DNA of 25,401 nt from Paramicrosporidium saccamoebae (GCA_002794465.1 CM008827.1:1-25401); one strand, 5' to 3'. Counted from the first letter of the stretch, positions 16,621 to 24,529 are shown. Notes: generated by a model from the sequence alone, not told the origin. Numbers and translations are program-made.

Positions 16621-16687
16621 TCCTTTTTCTCTTTCTTTACTTTTTAAAATTTTATTGTGTTTATTTAAAATTTAATAATAAATAGTA

Positions 16688-17611
16688 TTAAAAAGTAAAT
16701 AATAAATAAGTAGATAAGATAAAGATTAAATAACTTATTGTAAATGGTAATATTTTTGCCCATCCTAAATTCATTAATTGATCATACCTTATTCTAGGTA
16801 ATGATGCTCTTACCCATATAAATATAAATATAAATATTATAGTATAATATGTACTTCCTAAAAATAGGATTGAACTTAATATTGACATACTTTGCACAAA
16901 TGCATATTCTGCTAAATATAATGCTGCAAAAGCAAATCCCCCATATTCTGTTAATAATCCTGCTACTAATTCTGATTCTGCTTCGGGTAAATCAAATGGT
17001 GGTCTATTTGTTTCTGCTAAAGTTGATATTATAAATATTATTATTATTGGAAACAAATATATTATGTTTGGTATATATATTTGTTTATATATTATTTTTA
17101 TTAGATTTAAACTATCATTTAATATCATTACATTTAATATTATTAATCCAAATGATACTTCATAGGATATTAATTGTGCTATTGATCTTATTGCCCCTAA
17201 AAATGTATATTTTGAATTACTTGACCATCCTGTATATAATAATATGAATGCACTTATTGATGATACCGCTAATATATATATTATTGAATAATTATTTTCT
17301 TTATAGAATCCTTGTATTCCTCCTATGGGTATTGGTATCCATATTATTAGTGATAATATTAATGTTATTGTTGGTCCTAATATATAATTTATTTTATTTG
17401 ATTGTTGTGGTATTAATATCTCTTTTATTAATAATTTTACCCCATCTATTATGGGTTGTAATATTCCTAGAGGCCCTACTATATTTGGTCCTTTTCTTCT
17501 TTGCATTGCTCCCATTACTTTCCTTTCCCCTAATGTTAAATAGGCTACTCCTATTAATACCCCTATTATTAATTCTAGTATTAAGGCTAATTCTCCTGTT
17601 ATCTTTGTCAT
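16688..17611 (-). CDS. nad1: NADH dehydrogenase subunit 1
   Basis: Complex I subunit at the junction of the arms; it forms part of the quinone chamber. 307 residues from ATG 17611 (MTKITGELALILELIIGVLIG). An in-frame ATG eleven codons upstream would start in the GAGGG box region (MKKSRGRKKIK), which is unlike ND1 N-termini, so I reject it. Signatures: LGERKVMGAMQRRKGPNIVGPLGILQPIIDGVKLL (about residues 28-62), SYEVSFGLI, and the acidic loop LAETNRPPFDLPEAESELVAGLLTEYGGFAFA, then WVRASLPRIRYDQLMNLGWAKILP. The box is 15 nt upstream, on the edge of the large non-coding region. Confidence 0.97.
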   Translation of the reverse strand: MTKITGELALILELIIGVLIGVAYLTLGERKVMGAMQRRKGPNIVGPLGILQPIIDGVKLLIKEILIPQQSNKINYILGPTITLILSLIIWIPIPIGGIQGFYKENNYSIIYILAVSSISAFILLYTGWSSNSKYTFLGAIRSIAQLISYEVSFGLIILNVMILNDSLNLIKIIYKQIYIPNIIYLFPIIIIFIISTLAETNRPPFDLPEAESELVAGLLTEYGGFAFAALYLAEYAFVQSMSILSSILFLGSTYYTIIFIFIFIWVRASLPRIRYDQLMNLGWAKILPFTISYLIFILSTYLLFTF

Positions 17612-17626
17612 CTTAATTTTCTTTCT

Positions 17627-17631
17627 CCCTC
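17627..17631 (-). promoter_or_regulatory. GAGGG box upstream of nad1
   Basis: Minus-strand context AGTA-GAGGG-AGAA, 15 nt before the chosen nad1 ATG; this spacing supports that start. Confidence 0.6.
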
Positions 17632-17704
17632 TACTTTTTTTCATCCTTTTTAAATTAAAGGTTTTCTTCCGTTATTTTTAAAGTAAAACGGAATTATTTA
17701 TATA

Positions 17705-17751
17705 ATACTATCCTTTCCTATATATCCTTTCTAAAAAGGATAGGATAGTAT
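17705..17751. repeat. Inverted repeat, 10-bp stem
   Basis: ATACTATCCT (17705-17714) and AGGATAGTAT (17742-17751) are perfect complements around a 27-nt loop. Confidence 0.75.
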
Positions 17752-17756
17752 TTACA

Positions 17757-17797
17757 CCTTTCTTTCTCTAAACTAGAATAGTTTAAAGAAAGAAAGG
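17757..17797. repeat. Long hairpin, 18 of 19 bp paired
   Basis: 17757-17775 pairs with 17779-17797 around a 3-nt loop, with a single C/A mismatch (17768/17786). The arms are pyrimidine-rich (CCTTTCTTTCTCTAAACTA) and purine-rich. It is the strongest hairpin in the region. Confidence 0.85.
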
Positions 17798-17976
17798 TAG
17801 ATAAATAAGCACGGAGTGCTTTTTTTTCTTTAGAGATGAGATTATATTTGAGTAAGAGTTTGTGTTTACCTAGAAGGGGAAAAAAGAAGTTATACTTCTT
17901 TTTAGACCAATTATAGTTATATTTTAAGAGAAGATAAAAGAGTATCTTTATATATAATTTAATTTTTCTGAATATG

Positions 17977-18014
17977 AACAACTAGATATGAATGAATATG
18001 AATATCTAGTTGTT
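17977..18014. repeat. Perfect 13-bp inverted repeat
   Basis: AACAACTAGATAT (17977-17989) is complemented by ATATCTAGTTGTT (18002-18014), with a 12-nt loop of GAATGAATATGA. Confidence 0.85.
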
Positions 18015-18080
18015 TATAGAAAGAAAAACTATAATAAAAAGAAACCTGGATCCTACCTATTAATAAATAGGGATAAGGAT

Positions 18081-18104
18081 CTAAGAGGTTGTAATACCTC
18101 TTAG
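18081..18104. repeat. 9-bp hairpin
   Basis: CTAAGAGGT (18081-18089) pairs with ACCTCTTAG (18096-18104); loop TGTAAT. Confidence 0.75.
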
Positions 18105-18284
18105 GTAAAGAGAAAATCGAACTAATATAATCTCAGATCCGGTGTTCGGATCCCTTAATGGTTATAACCCCCATCCCCATTAGGGTGGTTTTGTATAGAA
18201 GTTTATGTATATTTTCCTATCTCCTCTATCCGGAATAGAAGAGTGATATCATATAGGATTTTTTATACCTCTATCTCTCTATGA

Positions 18285-18309
18285 CCCTCTATAATAAATT
18301 TATAGAGGG
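18285..18309. repeat. Perfect 10-bp hairpin carrying the GAGGG box in both arms
   Basis: CCCTCTATAA (18285-18294) pairs with TTATAGAGGG (18300-18309), loop TAAAT. The right arm plus GAGATCAAATC resembles the box upstream of protein genes, but no reading frame follows; rnl is about 640 nt downstream on this strand. Confidence 0.75.
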
Positions 18310-18577
18310 AGATCAAATCTTTTATTTATTCTTTCTTTCTCCCTTCCCTTATTTTAAGGGAAAATATAATAGAATTTAATAATTTTTTTGAAGCTCTATT
18401 TCTTCCTTATTAGAAAAAATAGAAACATGAATACCGGCCCAAATATTCACTAAGAGAAAACCAAATTAAACCCCAGGGTCTATTCTAATCTTTAACCTTC
18501 AAAATAAGGGGGGGATTAGATGGGGAAAAAAAATATATTCATTTAAGATGAATGAAATAAAATAATTGGAAATGTCA

Positions 18578-18796
18578 ATATATTATAGGGTTTATTTTTC
18601 CCTTTTCGTATGTTTAGTTAATAGCTTTTTACATTTATATAAAAAAGAAAATAAATTTAAAATTTTTTATTAAACCGAAAAGATATATTATAGGGTTTTA
18701 TTTTATTCCTTCGTATTTTTTTGTGTTTTCTTTTTGGGTATAAGAAAAACTTAAGATAAGAAAGCACGAAAGGGGAAAATAAAACCCTATAATATA
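18578..18796. repeat. Three copies of a TATTATAGGG element, two direct and one inverted
   Basis: Copies start ATATATTATAGGG and run about 32 bases: 18578-18610 (+), 18683-18714 (+), and 18767-18796 (-). Each continues with a TTTTATTTT-type stretch and a C/T-rich end followed by TCG. A weaker inverted remnant may lie near 18807-18822. Copies 1 and 3 could pair into a long stem with copy 2 in the loop. Confidence 0.8.
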
Positions 18797-18859
18797 AGAA
18801 AAAAGCGAAATAAAACTCTGAAAGAATTTCTAAGAAAGAAAAAATTTCCTACCCTTATA

Positions 18860-18938
18860 GGAAGAAGAAAACTAGAAATAGAAAGAAAGAAGGAGAAAGG
18901 AGAAAGGAGAGATAAAGAAAGAAAGGGAAGTAGAAGGA
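18860..18938 (+). other. Polypurine tract upstream of rnl
   Basis: About 79 nt with only a handful of pyrimidines, including three tandem AAAGGAG-like units near 18889-18910. It lies immediately 5' of the first recognisable rnl sequence. Confidence 0.65.
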
Positions 18939-20362
18939 TTACTAGCCTAAAAAAAAAGAAGAAACGAAAAGTTTATATATTAGATAGGACACCCTAAAAT
19001 CTAATAGATTCTGAAAGGAAAACCTTTATAATAAAAACTGAAAAAGTTTTTATTGAATAAAATAACTTGATGAACTGAATCATCTAAATAATCAAAGGAA
19101 AAGACAAATTGTTAGTAGTGGCGAACGAACACAATTAACTTATTTTTAAATAGGTTGTATTTATTGGACTTATAATTTAAATTTATTTTTAATACAAAAA
19201 AAAAGTAGTAATATAAAACATTAAAGATATAGAAATATAAGTTTAATGTCAATTATCTGTTATAGTCAAAGAAAATTATTAGAGTTTAAAATAAATACAG
19301 CCATAAAGATTAACTTCTAAGGAAGTTACATCTTTTAAATAAATAAAAAAGTAAAAATTATTTTTAGAGCGATAGTGTAGAGTACTGTGAAGGAAAGTTG
19401 AAAAGAACAAAAAATACCCAAAAGGGTTACCCGAAAAACTTTAATTCTTAATTGAAAAGAAGGTTAGGGAAGAGTGAAAAAGATCATGAAATCTACTTTC
19501 TATTATCAGTTTAAATTTTATCTAATAAAAAAGTAATTAAATAAAAATAATACCTTAATAGGTATTATTTTGTTTAATTAATTAGAAATAAAAAATAAAT
19601 TACCTTTTGTATTAGGGGTATAACAGCGACTTATGTGTATATACATGTGGATATATTATCTAGCATAAAGAAAAAAGAAATCACTACTTATGTGATATAA
19701 ATAGTATATAAACATAGACTCGAAAGATAGTGATCTAATCATGATCAAATACTTTATCTTTAATTCATAGATATTACATCTCAAATAGATGTGAAAAAAA
19801 AAGAATTATACTACATTCTGAAAAGAATCTAGTAAAAAGAGAAGTGATTGAACTCGTCATTGTTGCAGAAATGTGAGAAGAATTGTGATTAGCAGAGAAA
19901 TTCTAATCGGACTATCAAATAGCTAGCTTTTTGAGAAAACTATATAAGTAGTGATCATTAAAAATAATCTAAATAAGTAAAGTACTTAGAATTTATATAA
20001 ATAACCCTTTTAGGGTTATTCATAAAAAACTAAAATCCCGATAAATATTTAGTCACAAGTATATATATTTGAAATTTAATGAATTCAGACTTATGGCGCT
20101 AAGGTCATAAGTCGAAAGGAAGACAATCCTACTCAATAATATTTAAGGGATCTAAAAAAAACAAATAGAATACTTAAAGGTATTTATTATAGTTAAAGAT
20201 ATAAGTGAACATAAAAGAGTAATTTTAGTTAGTTATTCATAATGTAGGCTTGGAAACAGCCATCATAAAAATTTTAAAATTTAAAATAGAAAACGTAATA
20301 GTTCAATGAATGATATACAAAAAACTAAAATTACATTAAAAATGTATAGATTCTTAATACCA

Positions 20363-20378
20363 CCCCCTTTTTAGGGGG
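20363..20378. repeat. Short G/C hairpin in a variable loop of rnl
   Basis: CCCCC (20363-20367) and GGGGG (20374-20378) flank TTTTTA; the G/C run stands out in this AT-rich genome. Confidence 0.6.
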
Positions 20379-21281
20379 AGTAATATCTAGCCCTCAAATT
20401 GAAATATTAGATTACTCTTTTAGTTTTAAAAAGAAGTAAATAATAATATTAGTATCAAAAACGTTCTATTCTCAGTAAAGAAAATATGAGAATATTTTTG
20501 GAGAGAATAGAAGTGAGAATGCTGACTTGAGTAACGTAATAACAGTAAAATCTGTAAAGCTAGTCCAAGGTTTTTAAAGTAAATTAAAATACTTTAATAT
20601 TAGTTTAAAGAAAATCCATAGGATTTAAAAGAAAACTTAAAGGCACCTAATATAAACTCCGAAAGGAGTTATAGATGGATAAAACATTAAAAAAAAAACA
20701 AGAAAAGAAATGTTTATACCTTACCAAAACCGACACTGGTGGACATACAACATTTCTCTCTTTTGAGAAGTGTTTGAAAGCTATTGAGAGAATCTTTTTT
20801 AAGGAACTCGGCAAAATCGGCCTAGGACTGTTTACCAAACACTTAAGACCTTGCCAAGCCAAAAAGGCATAGTATAAGGTCTGACCCTTGCCCAGTGTCA
20901 ATAAGAGAAATATTTTTTCTTAAATAATTCTTAAAAAGAATTAATAGAAAGAATAATAATCCTTGATAAACGGCTGCTCTAATTATTGAGAGTACTAAGG
21001 TAGCAATTACTTGTCATTTAATTGATGACGCGCATGAATAGGGGAACTATAGGCCAACTGTCTCAAAAAAGAACTCAGTGAAATAATAATAGGAGTGAAG
21101 ATACTCCTTATGCTCAGTTAGACAATGAGACCCCATGACGTTTGACTATAAACAAATATCTACTTCTGATTAACCTTTTTGGTTTTTCTTTTTATTTTGT
21201 ATTTGTTTGGTAGTTTCCTTGGGGAAAGGGCCTCCTAAAAAGTAATGGAGGCATTCAAAAGCATATATACATACCTCTACC

Positions 21282-21299
21282 CTTCCCTCTAAAGGGAGG
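21282..21299. repeat. Short G/C hairpin in a variable loop of rnl
   Basis: CTTCCCT (21282-21288) pairs with AGGGAGG (21293-21299) with one wobble. The element carries the TAGAGGG sequence on the minus strand. Confidence 0.6.
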
Positions 21300-21575
21300 G
21301 TAATAAAGGTAAAAAAAAGTGTAAGAATTTCATTAAATTTTATATCCTATAAAAAATAATATGAAAAGATTATTTGGATAATATATAATTATATGCTTAA
21401 CTATTAAGACTCACAAGTCTAATAGTGGTATTATCTTTTTTCTTTCTAATAGAATTTATAAAAAAAAAAAGATTCAAGCCAGATCTAATGACCAGATAAA
21501 AATCTATATCTAGGGCCAATCGCCTTTTATATTAAAAGATATTATCGTTCAATGAATAAAAATGATTCTGGGGAT

Positions 21576-21906
21576 TTAAAAAGAATAAAATATTTTATTT
21601 TATTCTAAGTTCCAACATATTGTAAAATATGTTTAAAATTTGGGTGAATTGCAAGAAAAACCTAATCAATTAACATCTTTGAAAGGTTAATTTGCAGCGA
21701 AACTTATTTTGACAAAATAAAAAAAAAATAAGAACGTTCAACGACTAGGAAATGAGTATTGTCAACAATAATTTTCCCACGAGCGCCCAACAACCTAGCT
21801 AAATTCACTCTTTTTTAGAGTCTATTTAGAAGGTTGAAGACATAGTCTGAGCCAATATGAGAATATTGGAAATAATAGATAAAGAGCTATTATGATAACA
21901 TATCTG
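21576..21906 (+). other. Group I intron of rnl at the omega site (L2449), no ORF
   Basis: Joining CTGGGGAT (ending 21575) to AACAGACTAATTTC (from 21907) restores the conserved peptidyl-transferase sequence GGGGATAACAG. The 5' exon ends in T and the intron ends in G, as required for group I. The core element GACATAGTCTGAGCC is at 21838-21852, followed by an AATATGAGAATATT hairpin. This is the position of the yeast omega intron, whose I-SceI target contains GGGATAACAGGG. At 331 bp it is mini-sized and has no endonuclease. Confidence 0.88.
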
Positions 21907-22420
21907 AACAGACTAATTTCTTCTTAAAGTTCTTATTAATGAAGAAGCATAGCACCTCGATGTTGAATCCACATGTCCCAGTCAAGCAGAAATGACTAAA
22001 GGTACGATTGTTCATCGTTTAAAATGTGACGTGATTTGAGTTAATCCCGGCGTAAGCCAGGGAGGTTCTTATCTGCTGAGCAAAAGAATAAAATATTAGA
22101 GGAATCCAATAGTACGAGAGGATCTTGGATTAGACACCTATGATGAAACTTAATGTTTAGTTATGTATAAATAAACTATTATAATGTATAGTTTTTACTG
22201 AGTAGTATTGAAAGAATATAAATACGAAACAGACTCTAAAATATTTATTTAAATTACCCTTGAGACTAAGGGGTTAATAGGTTCACACTATATAAACATT
22301 CTTTAAATAAAGAATCAGTGAGGAATACTAATTATTTTTCTTTATCTAAATATTATACACCTCCGGTGTATATATAAAATATATCTTTCTTAAAAAAATT
22401 TGAATTGTAAGAAGGAAATA

Positions 22421-22492
22421 GAGCTTTTCGTCTAATGGTTAGGACGCCCATTTTTCATATGGGGAATGAAAGTTCAAATCTTTCAAGGCTCA
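22421..22492 (+). tRNA. trnE: tRNA-Glu(UUC)
   Basis: Anticodon loop TTTTCAT (UUC) on CCCAT/ATGGG, T arm GAAAG-TTCAAAT-CTTTC. Acceptor GAGCTTT/AAGGCTC pairs fully (one G:U), including G1-C72. Confidence 0.93.
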
Positions 22493-22508
22493 AAAAAGAA
22501 AAAGAAAT

Positions 22509-22579
22509 CGAAAACGGTAAGACTCGAACTTACAAGAATGAATTTGGAATTCATTATTTTACCATTAAATTACGTTCTA
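22509..22579 (-). tRNA. trnW: tRNA-Trp(CCA)
   Basis: Anticodon loop TTCCAAA (CCA) on ATGAA/TTCAT, T arm GTAAG-TTCGAGT-CTTAC, discriminator G. Acceptor TAGAACG/CGTTTTC mismatches T:C at 1-72. A CCA anticodon reads TGG only, which argues for the standard code unless C34 is edited or modified. Confidence 0.93.
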
Positions 22580-22660
22580 TAAGAACAAAATAAATTCACA
22601 CCCCGTGTGGATAAATTACGTTTAAGTAAAAACAAAATAATTATTTTTAGAAGATATCTA

Positions 22661-24163
22661 TTATATAAAATATAATACAGGTAAAGTTAATATTGATACA
22701 ACTGATTGAGGGAAAAAAGTAAAAACAAAAGTAAAAACAAAAAAAGGAATAAGTGTTAAAAATTCAGTATAAGTTAAATCTTTAAAGCCTATTGATTCTT
22801 TAGAAAAAAGGAGATAGGGAGAAAAGGTACCAAATAAAAGACGATTAGCAAACCATATCATAAATGCAGAAGAAACGATTAAAGAAAAAACTAAAAGAAT
22901 AGATATAAATAGATTAGAATGTAAAGAAGAAACTAAAATAAAGAATTCTGCTAAAAAAGAAGCACAGAAAGGTAAAGAGATATTTGCAAAAGAAAAGAAT
23001 AAAAAGAAAAAAGCAAATAGAGGCATTGTAATAGATAATCCTTGATAGTAAGGTAAAAATCTTGAATGATATCTTTTATATAATATACCGATTAATAAAA
23101 ATAATGCACTAGATATAAATGCATGTGTAAACATAAGAAAAGAAGCACCAATTAGACCTACTAAATCTTTAGAAAAGAATCCAAAAATAGAAAAATTCAT
23201 ATGAATAACAGAAGAATAAGCAATAATTTTTTTAAAATCATATAAACCCCTTAAAGGTATAAAAGAACAATAGATTATTGAAATTAAAGCCAATATATAG
23301 ATTATAGGTAAAAAAATACTATATACTGAATCTTCTAAGATAGAACCATTAAATGGTTCATATAAATATAAAGAATATCTTAATATTCCAAAAGATGCTA
23401 ATTTTAATAATAATGCAGCTAATATTATTGATCCTATTGTTGGGGCATCTGAATGGGCTAACGGTAACCAAGTATGAAAAGGAAACATTGGAATTTTAAT
23501 TAAAAAAGAAAAAAATAAAAGTATCCAAACAACTTGTAAGATTAAAATATTATTTGTATCTCCTATAAGTAGAGTTTCACTTATTTTAATATTTAATAAT
23601 TCATTACTAGTTGTTCCATATTTAATATACATTATTATTATACCTAAAAACATTAAAATAGATCCTATCATAGTATATAAAAAAAATCTAATACCTGCTT
23701 CTAAACGAGGTAGAAAATATTGATATTGACTACCATAACGAGAGATTAATAAAAACATAGGAATTAATATTAATTCAAAAGTAATAAAAAAAAGAAATAA
23801 ATCTAATGCTGCAAATAATATTATTATTAATATTTTTATTATTTGAATATAATTAATTATTCTTTTTCTTTCTATTCCTTCTTCTCTTTCACCTTTTATT
23901 AACATTATTAATATTGGGTCTAATACCCCCATTAAAGCTATTAAAGATATACCTATTCCATCAAATCCTAATGTATATCCTAATATTTCTATTCTTTCTT
24001 GATATTCATTATTATTGAAATTGAATTTTAATAATTCCCCTAATATCACATATAATGTTAATATTGAAAATATTAAATTTATTGTCCTATTTTTATTACT
24101 TTTTCCAGGAATTATATTGTTTATAAAAAAAGATACACACATTATACCTAATATATTTATCAC
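22661..24163 (-). CDS. nad4: NADH dehydrogenase subunit 4
   Basis: Antiporter-like proton-pumping subunit of complex I. About 500 residues, normal. Landmarks: ALDLFLFFITFELILIPMFLLI with the essential helix-5 Glu, FFSFLIKIPMFPFHTWLPLAHSDAPTIGSIILAALLLKLASFGILR with the conserved Lys and the AP-x-x-GS signature, DFKKIIAYSSVIHMNF, and LMFTHAFISSALFLLIG. The commonly acidic PEAH is PLAH. The start is not certain: GTG 24163 lies 16 nt after the GAGGG box, the spacing of most other genes, whereas the first ATG (24142) lies 37 nt after it. I favour GTG. Confidence 0.94.
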   Translation of the reverse strand: MINILGIMCVSFFINNIIPGKSNKNRTINLIFSILTLYVILGELLKFNFNNNEYQERIEILGYTLGFDGIGISLIALMGVLDPILIMLIKGEREEGIERKRIINYIQIIKILIIILFAALDLFLFFITFELILIPMFLLISRYGSQYQYFLPRLEAGIRFFLYTMIGSILMFLGIIIMYIKYGTTSNELLNIKISETLLIGDTNNILILQVVWILLFFSFLIKIPMFPFHTWLPLAHSDAPTIGSIILAALLLKLASFGILRYSLYLYEPFNGSILEDSVYSIFLPIIYILALISIIYCSFIPLRGLYDFKKIIAYSSVIHMNFSIFGFFSKDLVGLIGASFLMFTHAFISSALFLLIGILYKRYHSRFLPYYQGLSITMPLFAFFFLFFSFANISLPFCASFLAEFFILVSSLHSNLFISILLVFSLIVSSAFMIWFANRLLFGTFSPYLLFSKESIGFKDLTYTEFLTLIPFFVFTFVFTFFPQSVVSILTLPVLYFI

Positions 24164-24179
24164 TGTTTAATTATTTGTA

Positions 24180-24184
24180 CCCTC
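24180..24184 (-). promoter_or_regulatory. GAGGG box upstream of nad4
   Basis: Minus-strand context CAGA-GAGGG-TACA, 16 nt before the GTG start; it helps decide for GTG over the downstream ATG. Confidence 0.6.
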
Positions 24185-24196
24185 TCTGAAATATTA

Positions 24197-24292
24197 TTAA
24201 CTATTCGATTGAAAACTTGAAAATAATAATATAAATAATAAATTTAAAAAATATATTAAAACAGGAATTAACATTATTATTGTTATTTTCAC
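24197..24292 (-). CDS. Unassigned small hydrophobic ORF upstream of nad4
   Basis: 31 codons from GTG 24292 (25 codons if ATG 24274 is used), ending at TAA 24197-24199, with an in-frame TAA two codons before the GTG. The peptide is one membrane helix with a polar end: MLIPVLIYFLNLLFILLL, then FSSFQSNS. I recognise no family. It lies between trnA and nad4 on the same strand, and a TATA-GAGGG-AAGA box stands 14 nt before the GTG, the spacing seen for the known genes. It may be a real micro-subunit, a leader of nad4, or chance in AT-rich DNA. Confidence 0.4.
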   Translation of the reverse strand: MKITIIMLIPVLIYFLNLLFILLFSSFQSNS

Positions 24293-24306
24293 TTTTTATC
24301 TTTCTT

Positions 24307-24311
24307 CCCTC
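24307..24311 (-). promoter_or_regulatory. GAGGG box upstream of the small ORF
   Basis: Minus-strand context TATA-GAGGG-AAGA, 14 nt before GTG 24292 and 32 nt before ATG 24274. Confidence 0.5.
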
Positions 24312-24339
24312 TATATTTAAATAATAAAAGGATATTATT

Positions 24340-24411
24340 TGGAGTAAAAGAGACTTGAACTCTTACTTTTTGTATGCAACACAAAGGCTCTACCTATTAA
24401 GCTATTACCCA
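24340..24411 (-). tRNA. trnA: tRNA-Ala(UGC)
   Basis: Anticodon loop GTTGCAT (UGC) on TTTGT/ACAAA, T arm AAGAG-TTCAAGT-CTCTT. Acceptor TGGGTAA/TTACTCC mismatches T:C at 1-72 and has a G:U at 3-70, the Ala identity pair. Confidence 0.93.
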
Positions 24412-24433
24412 ATTTAATAAAGAATGTAAAATA

Positions 24434-24503
24434 AGGAGAAAACTAAAGGTTTAGTAACTGAATTCATATTCCAGTGTTATCGGTTCGAGTCCGATTTCTC
24501 TCA
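24434..24503 (+). tRNA. Third tRNA with CAU anticodon (Ile-lysidine or Met)
   Basis: Anticodon loop TTCATAT (CAU) on CTGAA/TCCAG (one A:C), T arm ATCGG-TTCGAGT-CCGAT. The D arm is small: CTAA-AGGT-TTAG. Acceptor AGGAGAA/TTCTCTC mismatches A:C at 1-72, with G:U at 2-71. With an initiator-like and an elongator-like CAU tRNA elsewhere, this could be Ile with lysidine at position 34 reading ATA; sequence alone does not decide. Confidence 0.75.
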
Positions 24504-24529
24504 TAGATTTCTCCTAGAAGGATAGAAAA

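Larger units (their letters stand above)
17612..18950. other. Large non-coding region between nad1 and rnl
   Basis: About 1.3 kb, the only long gene-free stretch. No tRNA or recognisable protein is visible; one 87-codon minus-strand frame (17718-17981) runs through a hairpin and has low complexity. The left half holds a row of near-perfect hairpins (17705-17751, 17757-17797, 17977-18014, 18081-18104, 18285-18309, 18344-18362). The right half has three copies of a TATTATAGGG element (two direct, one inverted) and ends in a polypurine tract running into rnl. Candidate control or replication region by position and structure only. Confidence 0.75.
18950..22350 (+). rRNA. rnl: Large subunit ribosomal RNA (with one group I intron)
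   Basis: LSU rRNA; ends are approximate. Recognisable blocks: TAGTAGTGGCGAACGAAC near 19114, CATAGACTCGAAAGATAGTG near 19712, GGAAACAGCCATCAT near 20252 with CGTAATAGTTCA, GAGAGTACTAAGGTAGCAAT near 20988, GACGCGCATGAATAGGGG near 21027, GACCCCATGACGTTTGACTA near 21128, GCACCTCGATGTTG near 21952, and the sarcin-ricin loop AGTACGAGAGGATC near 22111. The last match, GAATACTAATT near 22323, is close to the 3' end. Without the intron the RNA is about 3.07 kb. Variable loops carry small CCC/GGG hairpins (20363-20378, 21282-21299). Antisense and sense frames inside it are not genes. Confidence 0.95.

Noticed and set aside
16849-17616. Plus-strand Leu/Ile-rich frames at 16849, 17047 and 17248
   Set aside because: They are antisense to nad1; AT-rich hydrophobic genes give such frames on the opposite strand.
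17718-17981. 87-codon minus-strand frame in the non-coding region
   Set aside because: It is Lys/Leu/Tyr-rich, runs through the hairpin at 17757-17797, has no box at the usual spacing and matches no family I know.
18141-18160. GATCCG...CGGATC as a tRNA T arm (possible trnI)
   Set aside because: No matching acceptor, D or anticodon arm could be built around it.
17700-18400. CRISPR-like array in the hairpin region
   Set aside because: The repeats differ from each other and are hairpins without regular spacers.
20647-20901. Overlapping frames on both strands near 20650-20900
   Set aside because: They lie in a conserved domain of rnl; the pattern is rRNA sequence, not coding.
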